Notes: a model not told the origin generated them from the sequence alone. Shown: positions 46,735-56,892, counted from the stretch's first letter. The stretch is DNA of 64,000 nucleotides from Pseudoalteromonas shioyasakiensis (GCF_001550135.1 NZ_LRUE01000016.1:124001-188000); one strand, 5' to 3'. Program-made: numbers and translations.

Positions 46735-47853
46735 TTACTCTACAGAAACACTAATGTCATAACCGTGCGACTTTAAAATTGCATGTTGCTTCGCTTTAGC
46801 TAAGTCATTTTGCACCATTTCAGCACACATTTCTTCTACAGTGATTTCAGGTACCCAACCTAACTTTTGTTTCGCTTTTGTTGGGTCGCCAAGTAGCGTT
46901 TCTACCTCAGCAGGGCGGAAGTAACGAGGGTCTACGCGAACAATTACATCACCTACACTTAGAGCCTCAGCATTATCACCCTCAATAGCAGCGACAGTGG
47001 CAATTTCGTCAATACCTTCACCACTAAACTCTAAAGTAATACCAAGCTCTTTAGCAGAAAGTGTTACAAACTCGCGTACAGAAATTTGCTTACCGGTTGC
47101 AATAACAAAATCTTCAGGTGTATCTTGTTGAAGCATCATCCACTGCATACGCACGTAGTCTTTAGCGTGACCCCAGTCACGTAGTGCATCCATATTACCT
47201 AGGTATAAGCATTTTTCTAAACCTTGCGAAATATTAGCTAAGCCACGGGTAATCTTACGTGTAACGAATGTTTCACCACGGCGAGGTGATTCATGGTTAA
47301 ATAAAATACCGTTACATGCATACATACCATATGATTCACGATAGTTAACTGCTATCCAATAAGCATACATTTTAGCTACAGCATAAGGTGAGCGAGGGTG
47401 AAAAGGTGTTGTTTCTTTTTGCGGGATCTCTTGTACTTCGCCATAGAGCTCAGAAGTCGATGCTTGATAAAACTTAGTTTTCTTTTCTAAACCTAAAAAA
47501 CGAATTGCTTCTAAAAGACGTAATGTACCAATAGCATCAACATCAGCGGTATATTCAGGGGCTTCAAACGATACAGCAACATGGCTTTGCGCACCTAAGT
47601 TATAAACTTCATCTGGCTGAACCTCTTTTAAAATGCGGGTCAGGTTTGATGTATCTGTTAAATCACCATAGTGCAAAAAGAATTTAGGGTTATCTTCGTG
47701 GATATCTTGATAGATATGATCTACACGTTCTGTATTAAAACTCGATGCACGACGTTTAATACCATGTACTTCGTAGCCTTTTTCTAACAAAAACTCCGCT
47801 AAATATGATCCATCTTGTCCTGTTACACCCGTTATTAAGGCTACTTTAGTCAT
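46735..47853 (-). CDS. gmd: GDP-mannose 4,6-dehydratase
   Basis: 372 residues, with the start [20 protein letters not shown] (NADP loop). [20 protein letters not shown], then [17 protein letters not shown] (YxxxK), and [19 protein letters not shown] follow, all standard Gmd. It converts GDP-mannose to GDP-4-keto-6-deoxymannose, precursor of GDP-fucose via Fcl. The first 8 bp of the gene overlap the end of the upstream glycosyltransferase gene. Confidence 0.97.
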   Translation of the reverse strand: MTKVALITGVTGQDGSYLAEFLLEKGYEVHGIKRRASSFNTERVDHIYQDIHEDNPKFFLHYGDLTDTSNLTRILKEVQPDEVYNLGAQSHVAVSFEAPEYTADVDAIGTLRLLEAIRFLGLEKKTKFYQASTSELYGEVQEIPQKETTPFHPRSPYAVAKMYAYWIAVNYRESYGMYACNGILFNHESPRRGETFVTRKITRGLANISQGLEKCLYLGNMDALRDWGHAKDYVRMQWMMLQQDTPEDFVIATGKQISVREFVTLSAKELGITLEFSGEGIDEIATVAAIEGDNAEALSVGDVIVRVDPRYFRPAEVETLLGDPTKAKQKLGWVPEITVEEMCAEMVQNDLAKAKQHAILKSHGYDISVSVE

Positions 47854-49096
47854 TATCTTTTCCTTTTACTAACTTATCTATATCGCTTACAAAGCGTTCA
47901 ATTATATTATTAATATCTAAATTTTTGAGCGCATAATTGCGCGCAATCATATTTGGTTTACTAGTATCTGTTGCGAATACAGCTTTTAAACCCGCAATAA
48001 AGTCTTTTGTATTTTCGGGTTCAACCCTTGTATATATCCCAGAGTTTGCTTGCTCAATTTTTCCAAGCTCTGTAGATTCTTCGGCTGTTACTAGTGCATG
48101 CCCTCCAGCTGATAATATATTGGTTAGTTTTGAAGGTAATACTGCATCTGCAGCTCCCTTCTTTTGTACAACCAAATGAACATCAGCCATAGACAACATC
48201 GCAGGAACATCCTCCCAGTCTTGAAGAGGTTTAAAATATACATTATCTAAATTGCTAGCTTTAGCGAGCCTTTTTAGAATATCAACATAAGCACCAGCAC
48301 CAACAAAAACAAACTTTACATTTTTATCACCTTCAAAGCTTTTAGCTGCCTCTATCACAATTTCAAGGCCTTGTTTTTGGCCAATGTTACCTGCATAAAG
48401 TACAACTTTGTCTGTTTCTGCAAACCCCCACTCTTTCCGTAAAGCAGAACCATCTGTATCAGGTGTTACAAAACTGGTATCAGCCCAATTAGGGAAAAAA
48501 AGTAACTTAGACTTATCGACTCCTTTTCGCTCAGCGTTTTCAAGCATACTGTAAGAAATACTAGAGACTACATCAAACTTTTTCATTAGCCAAGATTCAG
48601 TTCGCCTTACGATTTTTGTAATCTTTCCCTCACTAACCATACCAAGACCAAACATAGCATCTACTTCAAAATCTTGAATATGCAATATAGTTTTCACACC
48701 AAACAGTTTTGAAAATAGCAATGTCGCTGGCGCACAAAACAAAGTCGGCTGTACTAAAAAAATTACATCTGGCTTATTTTTGATAAACTTAATTAGTAAA
48801 GCAATGCTAGATGAAACTGAAAATGTACTTAGGTGTAAAAGTCGCTTGAATGTAGTAACCTTTGAAGGGACATACAAAGGACTTCTAATTACTTTAACCT
48901 CATTTATGTTTTCAGATTTGTATAAAAAACTACTGTAGCTGTGCTCAACTTCCCAATTAGGATAATATGGAGGAGCAACTAAGGCTGTAACACTATAACC
49001 ATAAATATCACTTATGGCTTCACACATTTCCCCATTATACTTTCCTATACCAGTCTTTTCTGGAGCATAATTTAAACTATATAAAAATAAGTTCAT
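47846..49096 (-). CDS. wcaI: Glycosyltransferase, WcaI-like (GT4)
   Basis: 416 residues, GT-B fold. The start [20 protein letters not shown] and the [15 protein letters not shown] block match WcaI, the colanic-acid putative fucosyltransferase. The C-terminal GT4 domain has [20 protein letters not shown] and the [20 protein letters not shown] donor-site region. Its position directly before gmd supports transfer of fucose, as an inference. The start overlaps the preceding glycosyltransferase stop, and its own end overlaps gmd by 8 bp. Confidence 0.88.
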   Translation of the reverse strand: MNLFLYSLNYAPEKTGIGKYNGEMCEAISDIYGYSVTALVAPPYYPNWEVEHSYSSFLYKSENINEVKVIRSPLYVPSKVTTFKRLLHLSTFSVSSSIALLIKFIKNKPDVIFLVQPTLFCAPATLLFSKLFGVKTILHIQDFEVDAMFGLGMVSEGKITKIVRRTESWLMKKFDVVSSISYSMLENAERKGVDKSKLLFFPNWADTSFVTPDTDGSALRKEWGFAETDKVVLYAGNIGQKQGLEIVIEAAKSFEGDKNVKFVFVGAGAYVDILKRLAKASNLDNVYFKPLQDWEDVPAMLSMADVHLVVQKKGAADAVLPSKLTNILSAGGHALVTAEESTELGKIEQANSGIYTRVEPENTKDFIAGLKAVFATDTSKPNMIARNYALKNLDINNIIERFVSDIDKLVKGKDND

Positions 49097-50199
49097 TTTT
49101 CGGACATCCTATTTAAAACTTTCAAAACATTGTTGCCGAAAGCATCTTCGGTATAGGACTCACTGACATCATAAGCAGCTTCAATAATACTTGAATATAA
49201 ATCAGGCTCTTTTAGAACTTTCTGTATTAAGGTAACCCCTGATTCCAATTGCATATTTTTTTCTAAAAACAAACCTGTCTTTTTATTAACTATTAAGTCT
49301 TGTATACCACCTATATTATTTGTAACTACAAGTAACCGACTAATCATTGCTTCGAGTAAAACTAAAGGTAACCCTTCCTGTTTATAAAGGGTTGGAAAAA
49401 GTAGAATATCTGACTCGTTATAAAGCTCGTACTTGTCGACACCACTTACCACTCCTAGATACTCTATAGGCTCACCCTCTATCAGATCTTGTAATTTTAA
49501 AATAACTTCATCAGATCCATTCCCTGCAATTTTTAACTCAACATCAGAACCTAATATTTTAAGTTTTTTTGTAATTTCAATTGCTGTTTTATAACCTTTA
49601 GCCTCTATCAGATTACTTAAATAAAGCAATCGAATTTTTCGATTTCTTAGCGTTGGAGTTTCTCTATAATTCCTAAGCAGGTATTCATGCAGTTCATTTG
49701 AGAAGAAATTACCTACAACAAAAGAATTTTTTATTTTAAATTTTGATGAATACTGACGCTGCAAGGTATTGGACAAAAAAATATGAGCATCAACATTCCT
49801 GAAAAAATAATCTACCAAAGCTTTAAAATAAGGCTTGTAAGTATCATATTCATTAATTACACGTGAACCATGATAGTGAGCAACAACTTTAGCTTTGAAA
49901 AGTTTGCACATGACTAAAGCAATCAGAAATCTAATTAAACCTAGCCTACTGAGGCCTGGTGTCATATAGACAGTAGCATTGCGCTCCAACGAACATAGCA
50001 ATTGAAAATACAAACCAAGCATTTGAAAAAGCTTCTTAAAACCAAAACCGCCAGTTTTATCGGGACCACTAGCTAAGTTACTATCAATAAACGCACAACT
50101 CTGATAGGTCGTTTTAATACGCTCTTTGATAACTTTATTGCAGTTTAGCTCACCACAAAGCTGCCCACTTAAGGTACCTATGAAAACCATCTCAGTCAT
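49093..50199 (-). CDS. Glycosyltransferase family 4 protein
   Basis: 368 residues, GT-B. The N-terminal domain has DKTGGFGFKKLFQMLGLYFQ and YHGSRVINEYDTY. The C-terminal GT4 domain has IRLLYLSNLIEAKGYKTAIE and DILLFPTLYKQEGLPLVLLE, with the E-x7-E type donor motif. It ends in an ATGA-type overlap with the WcaI-like gene and begins one base after the GT2 gene's stop, so it is tightly coupled. Sugar specificity unknown. Codon use in this and the four genes upstream is more AT-rich than in the gmd-manB block. Confidence 0.85.
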   Translation of the reverse strand: MTEMVFIGTLSGQLCGELNCNKVIKERIKTTYQSCAFIDSNLASGPDKTGGFGFKKLFQMLGLYFQLLCSLERNATVYMTPGLSRLGLIRFLIALVMCKLFKAKVVAHYHGSRVINEYDTYKPYFKALVDYFFRNVDAHIFLSNTLQRQYSSKFKIKNSFVVGNFFSNELHEYLLRNYRETPTLRNRKIRLLYLSNLIEAKGYKTAIEITKKLKILGSDVELKIAGNGSDEVILKLQDLIEGEPIEYLGVVSGVDKYELYNESDILLFPTLYKQEGLPLVLLEAMISRLLVVTNNIGGIQDLIVNKKTGLFLEKNMQLESGVTLIQKVLKEPDLYSSIIEAAYDVSESYTEDAFGNNVLKVLNRMSEK

Positions 50200-50934
50200 T
50201 TAAAGTACCTTAACTTTTCTAAGAAAGTCAGACAGTAATGCTCTAAACAAATAATAAGAAAACTTAAAGTAAAGTCTCCATGTCAGAACTTTAGCCTTTT
50301 TGACAATCCTGTACCTTTCAATAGTACTTCGGAACTTCCTAGTATTTGAAACACCCTCATTATCAATAACAGCGATATCCAAATCTACATACTTGAATGT
50401 AGCACCTAACAAGTACCCCCTTAAATAAAACTCATAATCCCCGGCTATTTTATAATCTAGAGAATAGGCTTTATTTTTAAATAACTCAGCCTTTGTAAAT
50501 ACAGCTTGATGGCAGAATACCATTCCGAAAGTAATATCACTCAACTTAGAATTCTTAAATTTAACAAACCCTTCTGGAGTATCTCTCAAAGCATTACCAT
50601 AAATGATATCTTCATCACCTGATAAAAACCTTACAGCTTCATTTAGTATACACTTAGAACAAAAGGTATCTCCTGCATTAAGGAACAAAATATATTCCCC
50701 TTCTGCCAATTCAACCCCTTTATTCATTGCATCATAAATACCACCATCAGGCTCAGAAATATACTTATCAACAATAGAGCTTTTTATTAAAAGCTCATTG
50801 GTACCATCACTTGAGCCACCATCAATAACTATATACTCATAATCACTATAAGACTGAGATTTAACAGAGTCCATTGTGCTCTTTAAATCATTAATACAGT
50901 TATAACTGATAGTTACGATACTCAACTTAACCAT
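50200..50934 (-). CDS. Glycosyltransferase family 2 protein
   Basis: 244 residues from the ATG at 50934, supported by AGAGG five bases upstream; it overlaps the end of the wzy gene by 8 bp. GT-A fold: KLSIVTISYNCINDLKSTMD, the DYEYIVIDGGSSDGTNELL nucleotide block, and the SEPDGGIYDAMNKGVELAEG region with DGG and the GEYILFLNAGDTFC DxD-like site. Similar to WcaE/WcaA-type enzymes of colanic acid. Specificity unknown. Confidence 0.87.
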   Translation of the reverse strand: MVKLSIVTISYNCINDLKSTMDSVKSQSYSDYEYIVIDGGSSDGTNELLIKSSIVDKYISEPDGGIYDAMNKGVELAEGEYILFLNAGDTFCSKCILNEAVRFLSGDEDIIYGNALRDTPEGFVKFKNSKLSDITFGMVFCHQAVFTKAELFKNKAYSLDYKIAGDYEFYLRGYLLGATFKYVDLDIAVIDNEGVSNTRKFRSTIERYRIVKKAKVLTWRLYFKFSYYLFRALLSDFLRKVKVL

Positions 50935-52198
50935 TACAACCTCTTTCAAATTTTATAAACTTCTTTAATTCAAGTAATGGCAAAAGATAAAACCAGTACC
51001 AAGGAGATGAAATTGGTTCTCCTCGAAAAAAACCCTGAGCAATAAAAAATACTAAACACATCGCTGAAAGTAATATTGTTTCGCTTTGCTTTGATTCTTT
51101 GAGAGAGCCTTTTAAAATATATAATAGAAAAATTACAAATAAAAACATATAAACTAGACCATAGTTTATTAGTGTTACTAACCACCCTATCGCTATAGTA
51201 AGATTAAAACTAGATGCTGTGTTAACACCACAACCTACATACAAACAGTTTTTCGCAACTAATTTGATACTTTCAATTTGTTCTTGCCTTTGAGCTAGTG
51301 ATGAACTCCCAACATCGGAGCTTACAAACTTTGTTTTCAAATATTCTGTGATAAAATAATTATCTAAAGCAAAATAGAGGAGGAGAGAAATCGTAAAAAA
51401 AATAAAAATGGGTCTTACAAGGTTTTTATTTGTTCTTTTCAGAATAACCAAGTAGACGATAATTAACGATGCAAATGCCGATAAAGATAAGGTTAATAAA
51501 AGAGCAGTCAAAATTATTAGCAAAATAAAATAATCTCTAGCTGATAGTTTACTTCTTGTTAGATAATAAATAACAACCGGTCCAAGTGCCATCGCGAAAT
51601 TACCTGCTTCTGATGTAAAAGATTGAATCCTATATACATACTCCCCCAAGTAAGGTAATCTCATCCATTGTAGCCCAAAGAGTGAAACCCCCCTCACACC
51701 TTCATCTAGGTCGCCACTAGTAGAAATTTGAATCTCTGTTAGACGGACATCCCCTACAAACAATGTTAAAAAAAAGCCAACTAAAGCTAAAGATGTTAAT
51801 ACAACAATTATGCTCCTAATCACCTTTTCATATTTTATCCAAGAGTAAGGTTCGAAGAAAAGAATTAGATAGACTACTATAATCACCCTAATAACTTCAG
51901 GAACAAAGTCAAACTCTTGATGTATCAGTAAAGATGAAAGTAAGAGAAAAATAATCTTACTTACAGACAAGGACACAGCTAGTAAACTAAATACACTTGA
52001 GTTATGTATTCTCCTACGACTAAATGCATCCAAAGCAAAAATGCTTATCAATATAGATATTGAAAGCATTAACCCTTTATAAAATGAATCAGAAAAATAT
52101 CGAAAGACAAAGGGATAATAAAACAAAAAAAAGAAGAGCACCCCAGCCCCAGCATAAAATGAATGCTTCTTATACTCTAAGTGCATTATACAAGCCAT
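50927..52198 (-). CDS. wzy: O-antigen/capsule polymerase-like membrane protein
   Basis: 423 residues, about 10-12 hydrophobic helices and no other recognisable domain. The large periplasmic-type loop near residues 155-190 (GVRGVSLFGLQWMRLPYLGE) and a second around 300-330 fit Wzy-type polymerases. Wzy proteins have very low sequence conservation, so the call rests on topology and on the need for a polymerase in a wzx-wza-wzc locus without another candidate. Two in-frame ATGs (52198 and 52186) are possible; either overlaps the upstream sulfotransferase gene. Confidence 0.78.
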   Translation of the reverse strand: MACIMHLEYKKHSFYAGAGVLFFFLFYYPFVFRYFSDSFYKGLMLSISILISIFALDAFSRRRIHNSSVFSLLAVSLSVSKIIFLLLSSLLIHQEFDFVPEVIRVIIVVYLILFFEPYSWIKYEKVIRSIIVVLTSLALVGFFLTLFVGDVRLTEIQISTSGDLDEGVRGVSLFGLQWMRLPYLGEYVYRIQSFTSEAGNFAMALGPVVIYYLTRSKLSARDYFILLIILTALLLTLSLSAFASLIIVYLVILKRTNKNLVRPIFIFFTISLLLYFALDNYFITEYLKTKFVSSDVGSSSLAQRQEQIESIKLVAKNCLYVGCGVNTASSFNLTIAIGWLVTLINYGLVYMFLFVIFLLYILKGSLKESKQSETILLSAMCLVFFIAQGFFRGEPISSPWYWFYLLPLLELKKFIKFERGCNG

Positions 52199-52862
52199 TA
52201 GCTTTTTCTAAGAGCTGCATCAGAGTTGGTTCTAGCTCTAGTCTTTTTAATAATTCGCGCTTCTTGTCTTCCTTTTCTTGAGTCGGCAAAGAAACTTTTA
52301 AATCATCGCCTTTATCTTTAACATTTAGGTCATTAATAATATCTCTGTATTCAGAACTTTCAGAACAAAAAGAATTTTCCTTGTCTAAATTTAAAATATT
52401 TGCGACTTTATCTGTTACCAAATCACTATTAGAAATGACATCTTTAAACTCAAGAATATGTATCTTTTTTGAATTTCTATTAAGAAAGCCATAGAAATCA
52501 ACATAATAATTAAGGCAGTCACTTAAACTTAAGAACCTCTCCCTTATAGCCAATGACAAGACACTATCAAGTGGTTCTCGAATAATTACTAGGATAGGCA
52601 CATTCAACTTAAAAGCGTTCAAGACTTGTGCTTCACTGTGCATATGGTGAGCAATATTTATGTTATCAAAAGTATTTTCAGTTACAACTACTGCGTGAGT
52701 ATTCGCACTTCTTGGGTAACCTTCAATGACAATGTCTGTCTTAGCATTCACTAATAGCTCATTCCTATAGTGCTTTGATAATGAGTAAAAGATATTAAAT
52801 AAAAAAGGCTTTAGTGCTAAAAAACGCCTTACCCTAAATCCACATATACGAAAAAAACTCAT
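52170..52862 (-). CDS. Sulfotransferase-like protein
   Basis: 230 residues. The 5'-phosphosulfate-binding loop looks like IVIEGYPRSANTHAVVV (near residues 44-60). The 3'-phosphate site looks like PILVIIREPLDSVLSLAIRE (near 92-111). Both match the PAPS-dependent sulfotransferase pattern (YPxSGTT and RxPxDSxxS), with variations. It would transfer sulfate from PAPS to a sugar hydroxyl. It follows a second sulfotransferase gene by 2 bp and overlaps wzy, so all are co-translated units of the polysaccharide operon. Confidence 0.8.
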   Translation of the reverse strand: MSFFRICGFRVRRFLALKPFLFNIFYSLSKHYRNELLVNAKTDIVIEGYPRSANTHAVVVTENTFDNINIAHHMHSEAQVLNAFKLNVPILVIIREPLDSVLSLAIRERFLSLSDCLNYYVDFYGFLNRNSKKIHILEFKDVISNSDLVTDKVANILNLDKENSFCSESSEYRDIINDLNVKDKGDDLKVSLPTQEKEDKKRELLKRLELEPTLMQLLEKANGLYNALRV

Positions 52863-52864
52863 AG

Positions 52865-53779
52865 TTATCTTAGCTCCTTGTTTTTGAATCTAAACAATAG
52901 ATTCAGTCCAATTTTTTTTACCAAAAAAACTTTAATTGCAGCGAAAAGATCTTTTAAAATCAAACCATTGAAAAACCTTCTTTTAGGTTCAAAATTAATA
53001 TCAACTCCGTTCTGAAGTAAGAATTTCTTGTATTTTTTAAGATAATTTTGCCTGATAATATTTGAAAAGAAGGCTACATAGCTATCTCGTGAGCCATTAG
53101 AGATCCTATCATATTTTTTAATACCAACCTGATCACCCATTTTACCTTCAAAACTTGAATAACTAAGTTTTGAAAGGTAAGCCTTATCAAATTTAATATT
53201 TAAAAAATTAAAAACGCTTTCCCAATCAAAATCATCCTCAACAATATCTTCATATGCGATACTCATTACGTTTCGATTGCCTAAATGCTTAGTCTTAAAC
53301 CTTTGAAGTGAAATATACCCTTCATGTAAGTCCTTCTCGTACCCAGAAAGATCAAAGACTCCAGATTTCCATGAGTTACATATTGAAGCTATTACTGCCA
53401 ATGGATTTCTATCTAATATAATAAACTTTGCATCAGGAAAAACTTCCATAAGCAGATCAGCAAATACATGATATCGAGGTGTTTTATCTATATAAACCTT
53501 ATCGTACGCTTCTTCTTGAACCACCTTAGTATAAAAAATATTAAGCGCGTTTATATAATTTTCCTTACCACAATAATTTATGAAGTCGTTATACGCACGC
53601 CTACTAGATATTGAATTGTATTCACTACATTCCTCATACTTTTTCTCAATCACATTCAAAGCTGGAATTAATACCCACGGCTCAGCTGGGCACTCAACTT
53701 CACTAGAGCATTTGAGTATACGCTGCAGTAATGTTGAGCCCGAGCGAGGCAGAGAAAGAATAAAAACTAATTCTTTCAT
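52865..53779 (-). CDS. PAPS-dependent sulfotransferase
   Basis: 304 residues from the ATG at 53779, whose ATGA overlaps the cysN stop. The PSB loop LVFILSLPRSGSTLLQRILK is at the very N-terminus (residues 3-22). The 3'-PB region AKFIILDRNPLAVIASICNS is near 125-145. It resembles sulfotransferase family 3 proteins acting on carbohydrates. Coupling to cysN means that the enzyme using PAPS is translated together with an enzyme making its precursor. Acceptor sugar unknown. Confidence 0.9.
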   Translation of the reverse strand: MKELVFILSLPRSGSTLLQRILKCSSEVECPAEPWVLIPALNVIEKKYEECSEYNSISSRRAYNDFINYCGKENYINALNIFYTKVVQEEAYDKVYIDKTPRYHVFADLLMEVFPDAKFIILDRNPLAVIASICNSWKSGVFDLSGYEKDLHEGYISLQRFKTKHLGNRNVMSIAYEDIVEDDFDWESVFNFLNIKFDKAYLSKLSYSSFEGKMGDQVGIKKYDRISNGSRDSYVAFFSNIIRQNYLKKYKKFLLQNGVDINFEPKRRFFNGLILKDLFAAIKVFLVKKIGLNLLFRFKNKELR

Positions 53780-55206
53780 ATTTCTAATGCACTCCATTCA
53801 GGGTAATGCTCACGAATGTATTTATTTAATGCGACTTCTGCTTCTGTATAAATACGAGGTTCGAAAGTTGAGGTTTGGTGTTCAGCAATTGTATCTGAGA
53901 TCATACCCGCCCCCACCGTTACATTGGTTAAGCGGTCAATAATGATGAACGAGCCGGTACCTACCACTTGTTTGTATTGGTCAATTACTACAGGGGCAGA
54001 TGTCTCGATAGTACAATTAGCAATTTCGTTTAATTGTAATTCGCTAGCATTAATTTGCTCTAGGGTATTTACATCAATACGGTGGTTAATATTGCTGATT
54101 TTACCAAACGTATTTTTAGTACCAATTTTTAGCTCGTACTCTTTACCTGGCTGCATAGCAGCATCGGCCATCCAGACAATCGTTGCAGCAAAGTTTGAGC
54201 TCGTTGTTGGTAGTTGCTTTTGGTCAGTGCTTGACTTAACAATCACATCACCGCGCGAAATATCAATTTCGTCTTTTAAAGTAAGTGTGATTGCTTGGCC
54301 CGCAAAAGCCGTTTGTAAATCGCCATCAGCAGTAACAATACGCTCTACTGATGATGTTTTGCCCGATGGGAATGCTGTAATTTGGTCGCCAACATTAATA
54401 ATGCCGCTGGCAATGGTGCCACAAAAACCACGAAAGTCTAAGTTAGGGCGGTTAACATATTGTACAGGTAGGCGGAAAGTATCTAGGTTTTTATCGTCAC
54501 TAATGGTTACTGTATCAAGCAACTGCATTAATGTTGCACCTGGGTACCAATCTAGGTTTTCGCCTTTATCTACAACGTTATCGCCTTTAAGCGCCGAGAT
54601 TGGTACAAAACGCACATCAGGAATATCTAATTGTTCTGCAAAGGCTTTGTAATCGGCTTTAATCTGGCGGTAAACGTCTTGACTATAATCAACTAAGTCC
54701 ATTTTATTAATGGCTACAATTACGTGTTTAAGGCCAAGTAGTGATGCAATATAGCTATGACGCTTAGTTTGTGTTTGTACGCCTTTACGGGCATCAATCA
54801 TTACAATGGCTAGGTCACAGTTAGATGCACCAGTTGCCATGTTACGCGTGTATTGTTCGTGCCCTGGGCAGTCAGCAATAATAAACTTACGCTTTTCAGT
54901 TGCAAAATAACGGTAAGCTACATCAATAGTAATACCTTGTTCACGCTCTGACTGAAGACCATCTACCAGTAGCGCTAAATCGAACTCTTCGTCTGTGGTA
55001 TTGAATTTTTTTGAATCGCTTTTGATAGCCGCCATGTGATCTTCAAAAATTAATTTTGAATCATGCAATAAGCGGCCAATTAATGTTGATTTACCGTCAT
55101 CAACATTACCACAAGTTAAAAAGCGTAGTAGATCTTTGTTTTCGTGTTGTTTTAAGTAACCTTCGATATCTGTTTCAAGAAGATTTGGGGTAATTTGTTC
55201 AGTCAT
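53776..55206 (-). CDS. cysN: Sulfate adenylyltransferase subunit 1 (GTPase)
   Basis: 476 residues. EF-Tu-like GTPase: G1 GNVDDGKSTLIGRLLHD (about residues 33-49), G2/G3 QGITIDVAYRYFA and DCPGHEQYTRNMATGASNCD, and G4 VAINKMDLVDYS. The beta-barrel domains follow. With CysD it makes APS from ATP and sulfate. No fused CysC domain is present, consistent with a separate cysC 17 kb away. cysD lies upstream but is separated by a four-helix-bundle cassette. Confidence 0.97.
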   Translation of the reverse strand: MTEQITPNLLETDIEGYLKQHENKDLLRFLTCGNVDDGKSTLIGRLLHDSKLIFEDHMAAIKSDSKKFNTTDEEFDLALLVDGLQSEREQGITIDVAYRYFATEKRKFIIADCPGHEQYTRNMATGASNCDLAIVMIDARKGVQTQTKRHSYIASLLGLKHVIVAINKMDLVDYSQDVYRQIKADYKAFAEQLDIPDVRFVPISALKGDNVVDKGENLDWYPGATLMQLLDTVTISDDKNLDTFRLPVQYVNRPNLDFRGFCGTIASGIINVGDQITAFPSGKTSSVERIVTADGDLQTAFAGQAITLTLKDEIDISRGDVIVKSSTDQKQLPTTSSNFAATIVWMADAAMQPGKEYELKIGTKNTFGKISNINHRIDVNTLEQINASELQLNEIANCTIETSAPVVIDQYKQVVGTGSFIIIDRLTNVTVGAGMISDTIAEHQTSTFEPRIYTEAEVALNKYIREHYPEWSALEI

Positions 55207-55217
55207 TTTCCATCCTT

Positions 55218-55250
55218 ACTTAAGCTATAAGCTATAAGCCATAAGCTTGA
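55218..55250. repeat. Heptamer run (AAGCTATAAGCTATAAGCC), 3' arm of 4HB cassette 3
   Basis: About 4-5 units TAAGCTA/TAAGCCA between the cysN start and the four-helix-bundle stop. Inverted relative to the run at 55635-55672. Confidence 0.8.
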
Positions 55251-55253
55251 AGT

Positions 55254-55598
55254 TTAAATACTTTCTATAGAGTTTTTCAGGCCACAAAGCATTGCCTGTA
55301 ACTCTTTTGTTTCTGCAACCCATATAGACCCTATATCGTTAGATAAATATCCTATCTCTATTCCGATATAAATTTGAGTCCGAGCTTCTGAAAGCGATGA
55401 GCGAGCAATATCTAAAAATCGACGTTTTTCTTTATTACTATCTCTACTCATCCCTTCCGCGATGTTACTAGGTACTGATAAGCCAGCTCTAGTCAGCTGA
55501 TCTCGAAAGCCGTAATCCCGCAATTCAGTTGTTCCTTTATAAATATTCGAAGACAACCTTGCCGAACGCTTCCAAACTTCTAAATTTTCAAAATTCAT
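55254..55598 (-). CDS. Four-helix-bundle protein, copy 3
   Basis: 114 residues, about 70% identical by eye to copy 1 at 31.1 kb (both start MNFENL and share SARLS, LSVPSNIAEG, DIARSSL, TQIYIGIEIGYL). An AAGGAA site precedes the ATG. Flanks: TAAGCTA-type heptamers after, TAAGCTGTAAG-type before, in inverted orientation on the gene strand. It splits the cysD-cysN gene pair, which in other gammaproteobacteria are adjacent, so the cassette has inserted there. Function of the protein unknown. Confidence 0.9.
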   Translation of the reverse strand: MNFENLEVWKRSARLSSNIYKGTTELRDYGFRDQLTRAGLSVPSNIAEGMSRDSNKEKRRFLDIARSSLSEARTQIYIGIEIGYLSNDIGSIWVAETKELQAMLCGLKNSIESI

Positions 55599-55634
55599 AA
55601 CAATTCCTTGTTGTATCTATTTAGTAAAGTCTTT

Positions 55635-55672
55635 AATCCACTTAAGACTTACAGCTTAGAGCTTACGGCTTT
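55635..55672. repeat. Heptamer run, 5' arm of 4HB cassette 3
   Basis: CTTAAGACTTACAGCTTAGA then GCTTACGGCTTTTTA. Read on the gene strand it is AAGCCGTAAGCTCTAAGCTG, three to four heptamers. Confidence 0.75.
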
Positions 55673-56587
55673 TTAAAAGTAACCTTCCATTTTCTTTTTC
55701 TCCATTGAGCCTGATGAATCGTGGTCGATTACGCGGCCTTGGCGCTCTGATGTTTTTGTTAGTAACATTTCTTGAATGATTTCTGGTAGCGTTGTGGCGT
55801 TAGATTCAACTGCACCGGTTAATGGGTAACAGCCAAGGGTTCTAAAGCGTACCATTTTCTTCATTGGTACTTCGCCTTCTTCAAGTGGCATACGTTCGTC
55901 ATCAACCATAATTAATGTACCGTCACGCTCTACTACCGGGCGCTCTGCCGCTAGGTAAAGTGGTACAATGTCGATATTTTCTAGGTAGATGTATTGCCAG
56001 ATATCAAGCTCGGTCCAGTTACTTAGTGGGAATACACGAATACTTTCGCCTTTGTTTACCTTACCATTAAAGGTATTCCATAACTCTGGGCGCTGGTTTT
56101 TAGGGTCCCAACGGTGGTTTTTATCGCGGAATGAATAAACACGCTCTTTAGCACGTGATTTTTCTTCGTCGCGGCGTGCACCACCAAATGCCGCATCAAA
56201 CTGGTATTTGTCTAGTGCTTGTTTTAAGCCCTGAGTTTTCATGATGTCGGTATGCTTTGCACTACCATGGGTAAATGGGCCAACGCCTGCATCTACACCT
56301 TCTTGGTTAATATGTACCAATAAATCAAAACCTAGCTTTTCTGCCATTTTGTCGCGAAACTCGATCATTTCTTTAAATTTCCATGTTGTATCAACATGCA
56401 TTAAAGGGAACGGTGGTTTAGCAGGGTAAAACGCTTTCATTGTTAAATGCAGCATTACTGCAGAGTCTTTACCGACAGAGTAAAGCATTACTGGGTTATC
56501 AAATTCGGCAGCAACTTCACGAATAATATGAATAGATTCAGCTTCTAGTTGCTTTAGGTGAGTCATGCGGGCTTGGGAGATTTCCAT
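55673..56587 (-). CDS. cysD: Sulfate adenylyltransferase subunit 2
   Basis: 304 residues, of the usual CysD length. The PP-loop [19 protein letters not shown] (about residues 37-55) is the ATP-pyrophosphatase signature. [20 protein letters not shown] and [17 protein letters not shown] are standard CysD blocks. With CysN it makes APS. It starts the segment cysD - 4HB - cysN - sulfotransferases. About 300 bp upstream of it contain heptamer repeats and a hairpin but must also carry any local promoter. Confidence 0.97.
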   Translation of the reverse strand: MEISQARMTHLKQLEAESIHIIREVAAEFDNPVMLYSVGKDSAVMLHLTMKAFYPAKPPFPLMHVDTTWKFKEMIEFRDKMAEKLGFDLLVHINQEGVDAGVGPFTHGSAKHTDIMKTQGLKQALDKYQFDAAFGGARRDEEKSRAKERVYSFRDKNHRWDPKNQRPELWNTFNGKVNKGESIRVFPLSNWTELDIWQYIYLENIDIVPLYLAAERPVVERDGTLIMVDDERMPLEEGEVPMKKMVRFRTLGCYPLTGAVESNATTLPEIIQEMLLTKTSERQGRVIDHDSSGSMEKKKMEGYF

Positions 56588-56892
56588 TTTTACTCCATGA
56601 AAGTATGCTAGGTTTCGAAAGAAAGAAGCTAAAAAGAAGTCAGAAGTTAGATATCAGAGGTTAGACGAGAGATATCAAGTGAAAGATATCAGAGGTTAGA
56701 TATCAGAGGTTAGATATCAGGTTTCAGATATCAGTTTTAGATATCAGATGTCTGCTTTCGGATATCGGTGCTTTGATTTCAGAAGTTAACTTCGATCACC
56801 GAGATTATTTAAAATTTTTTATTCAATTCTAGGTTCTGCAACACGCTTTTCGTGGTGACAATTAAGTCAAGCAGAACCTAGAACGTCTTTAA
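56588..56892. repeat. Degenerate heptamer array and inverted repeat between wzc and cysD
   Basis: 56632-56790 holds about 20 mixed heptamers (AGATATC, AGAGGTT, AGTTTTA) like the array at 36.1 kb. At 56827-56886 a 13-bp perfect inverted repeat TTCTAGGTTCTGC/GCAGAACCTAGAA surrounds a loop of about 30 bases. It contains TAGGTTC words in opposite orientation, like a one-unit-per-side version of the larger cassettes. Confidence 0.82.
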
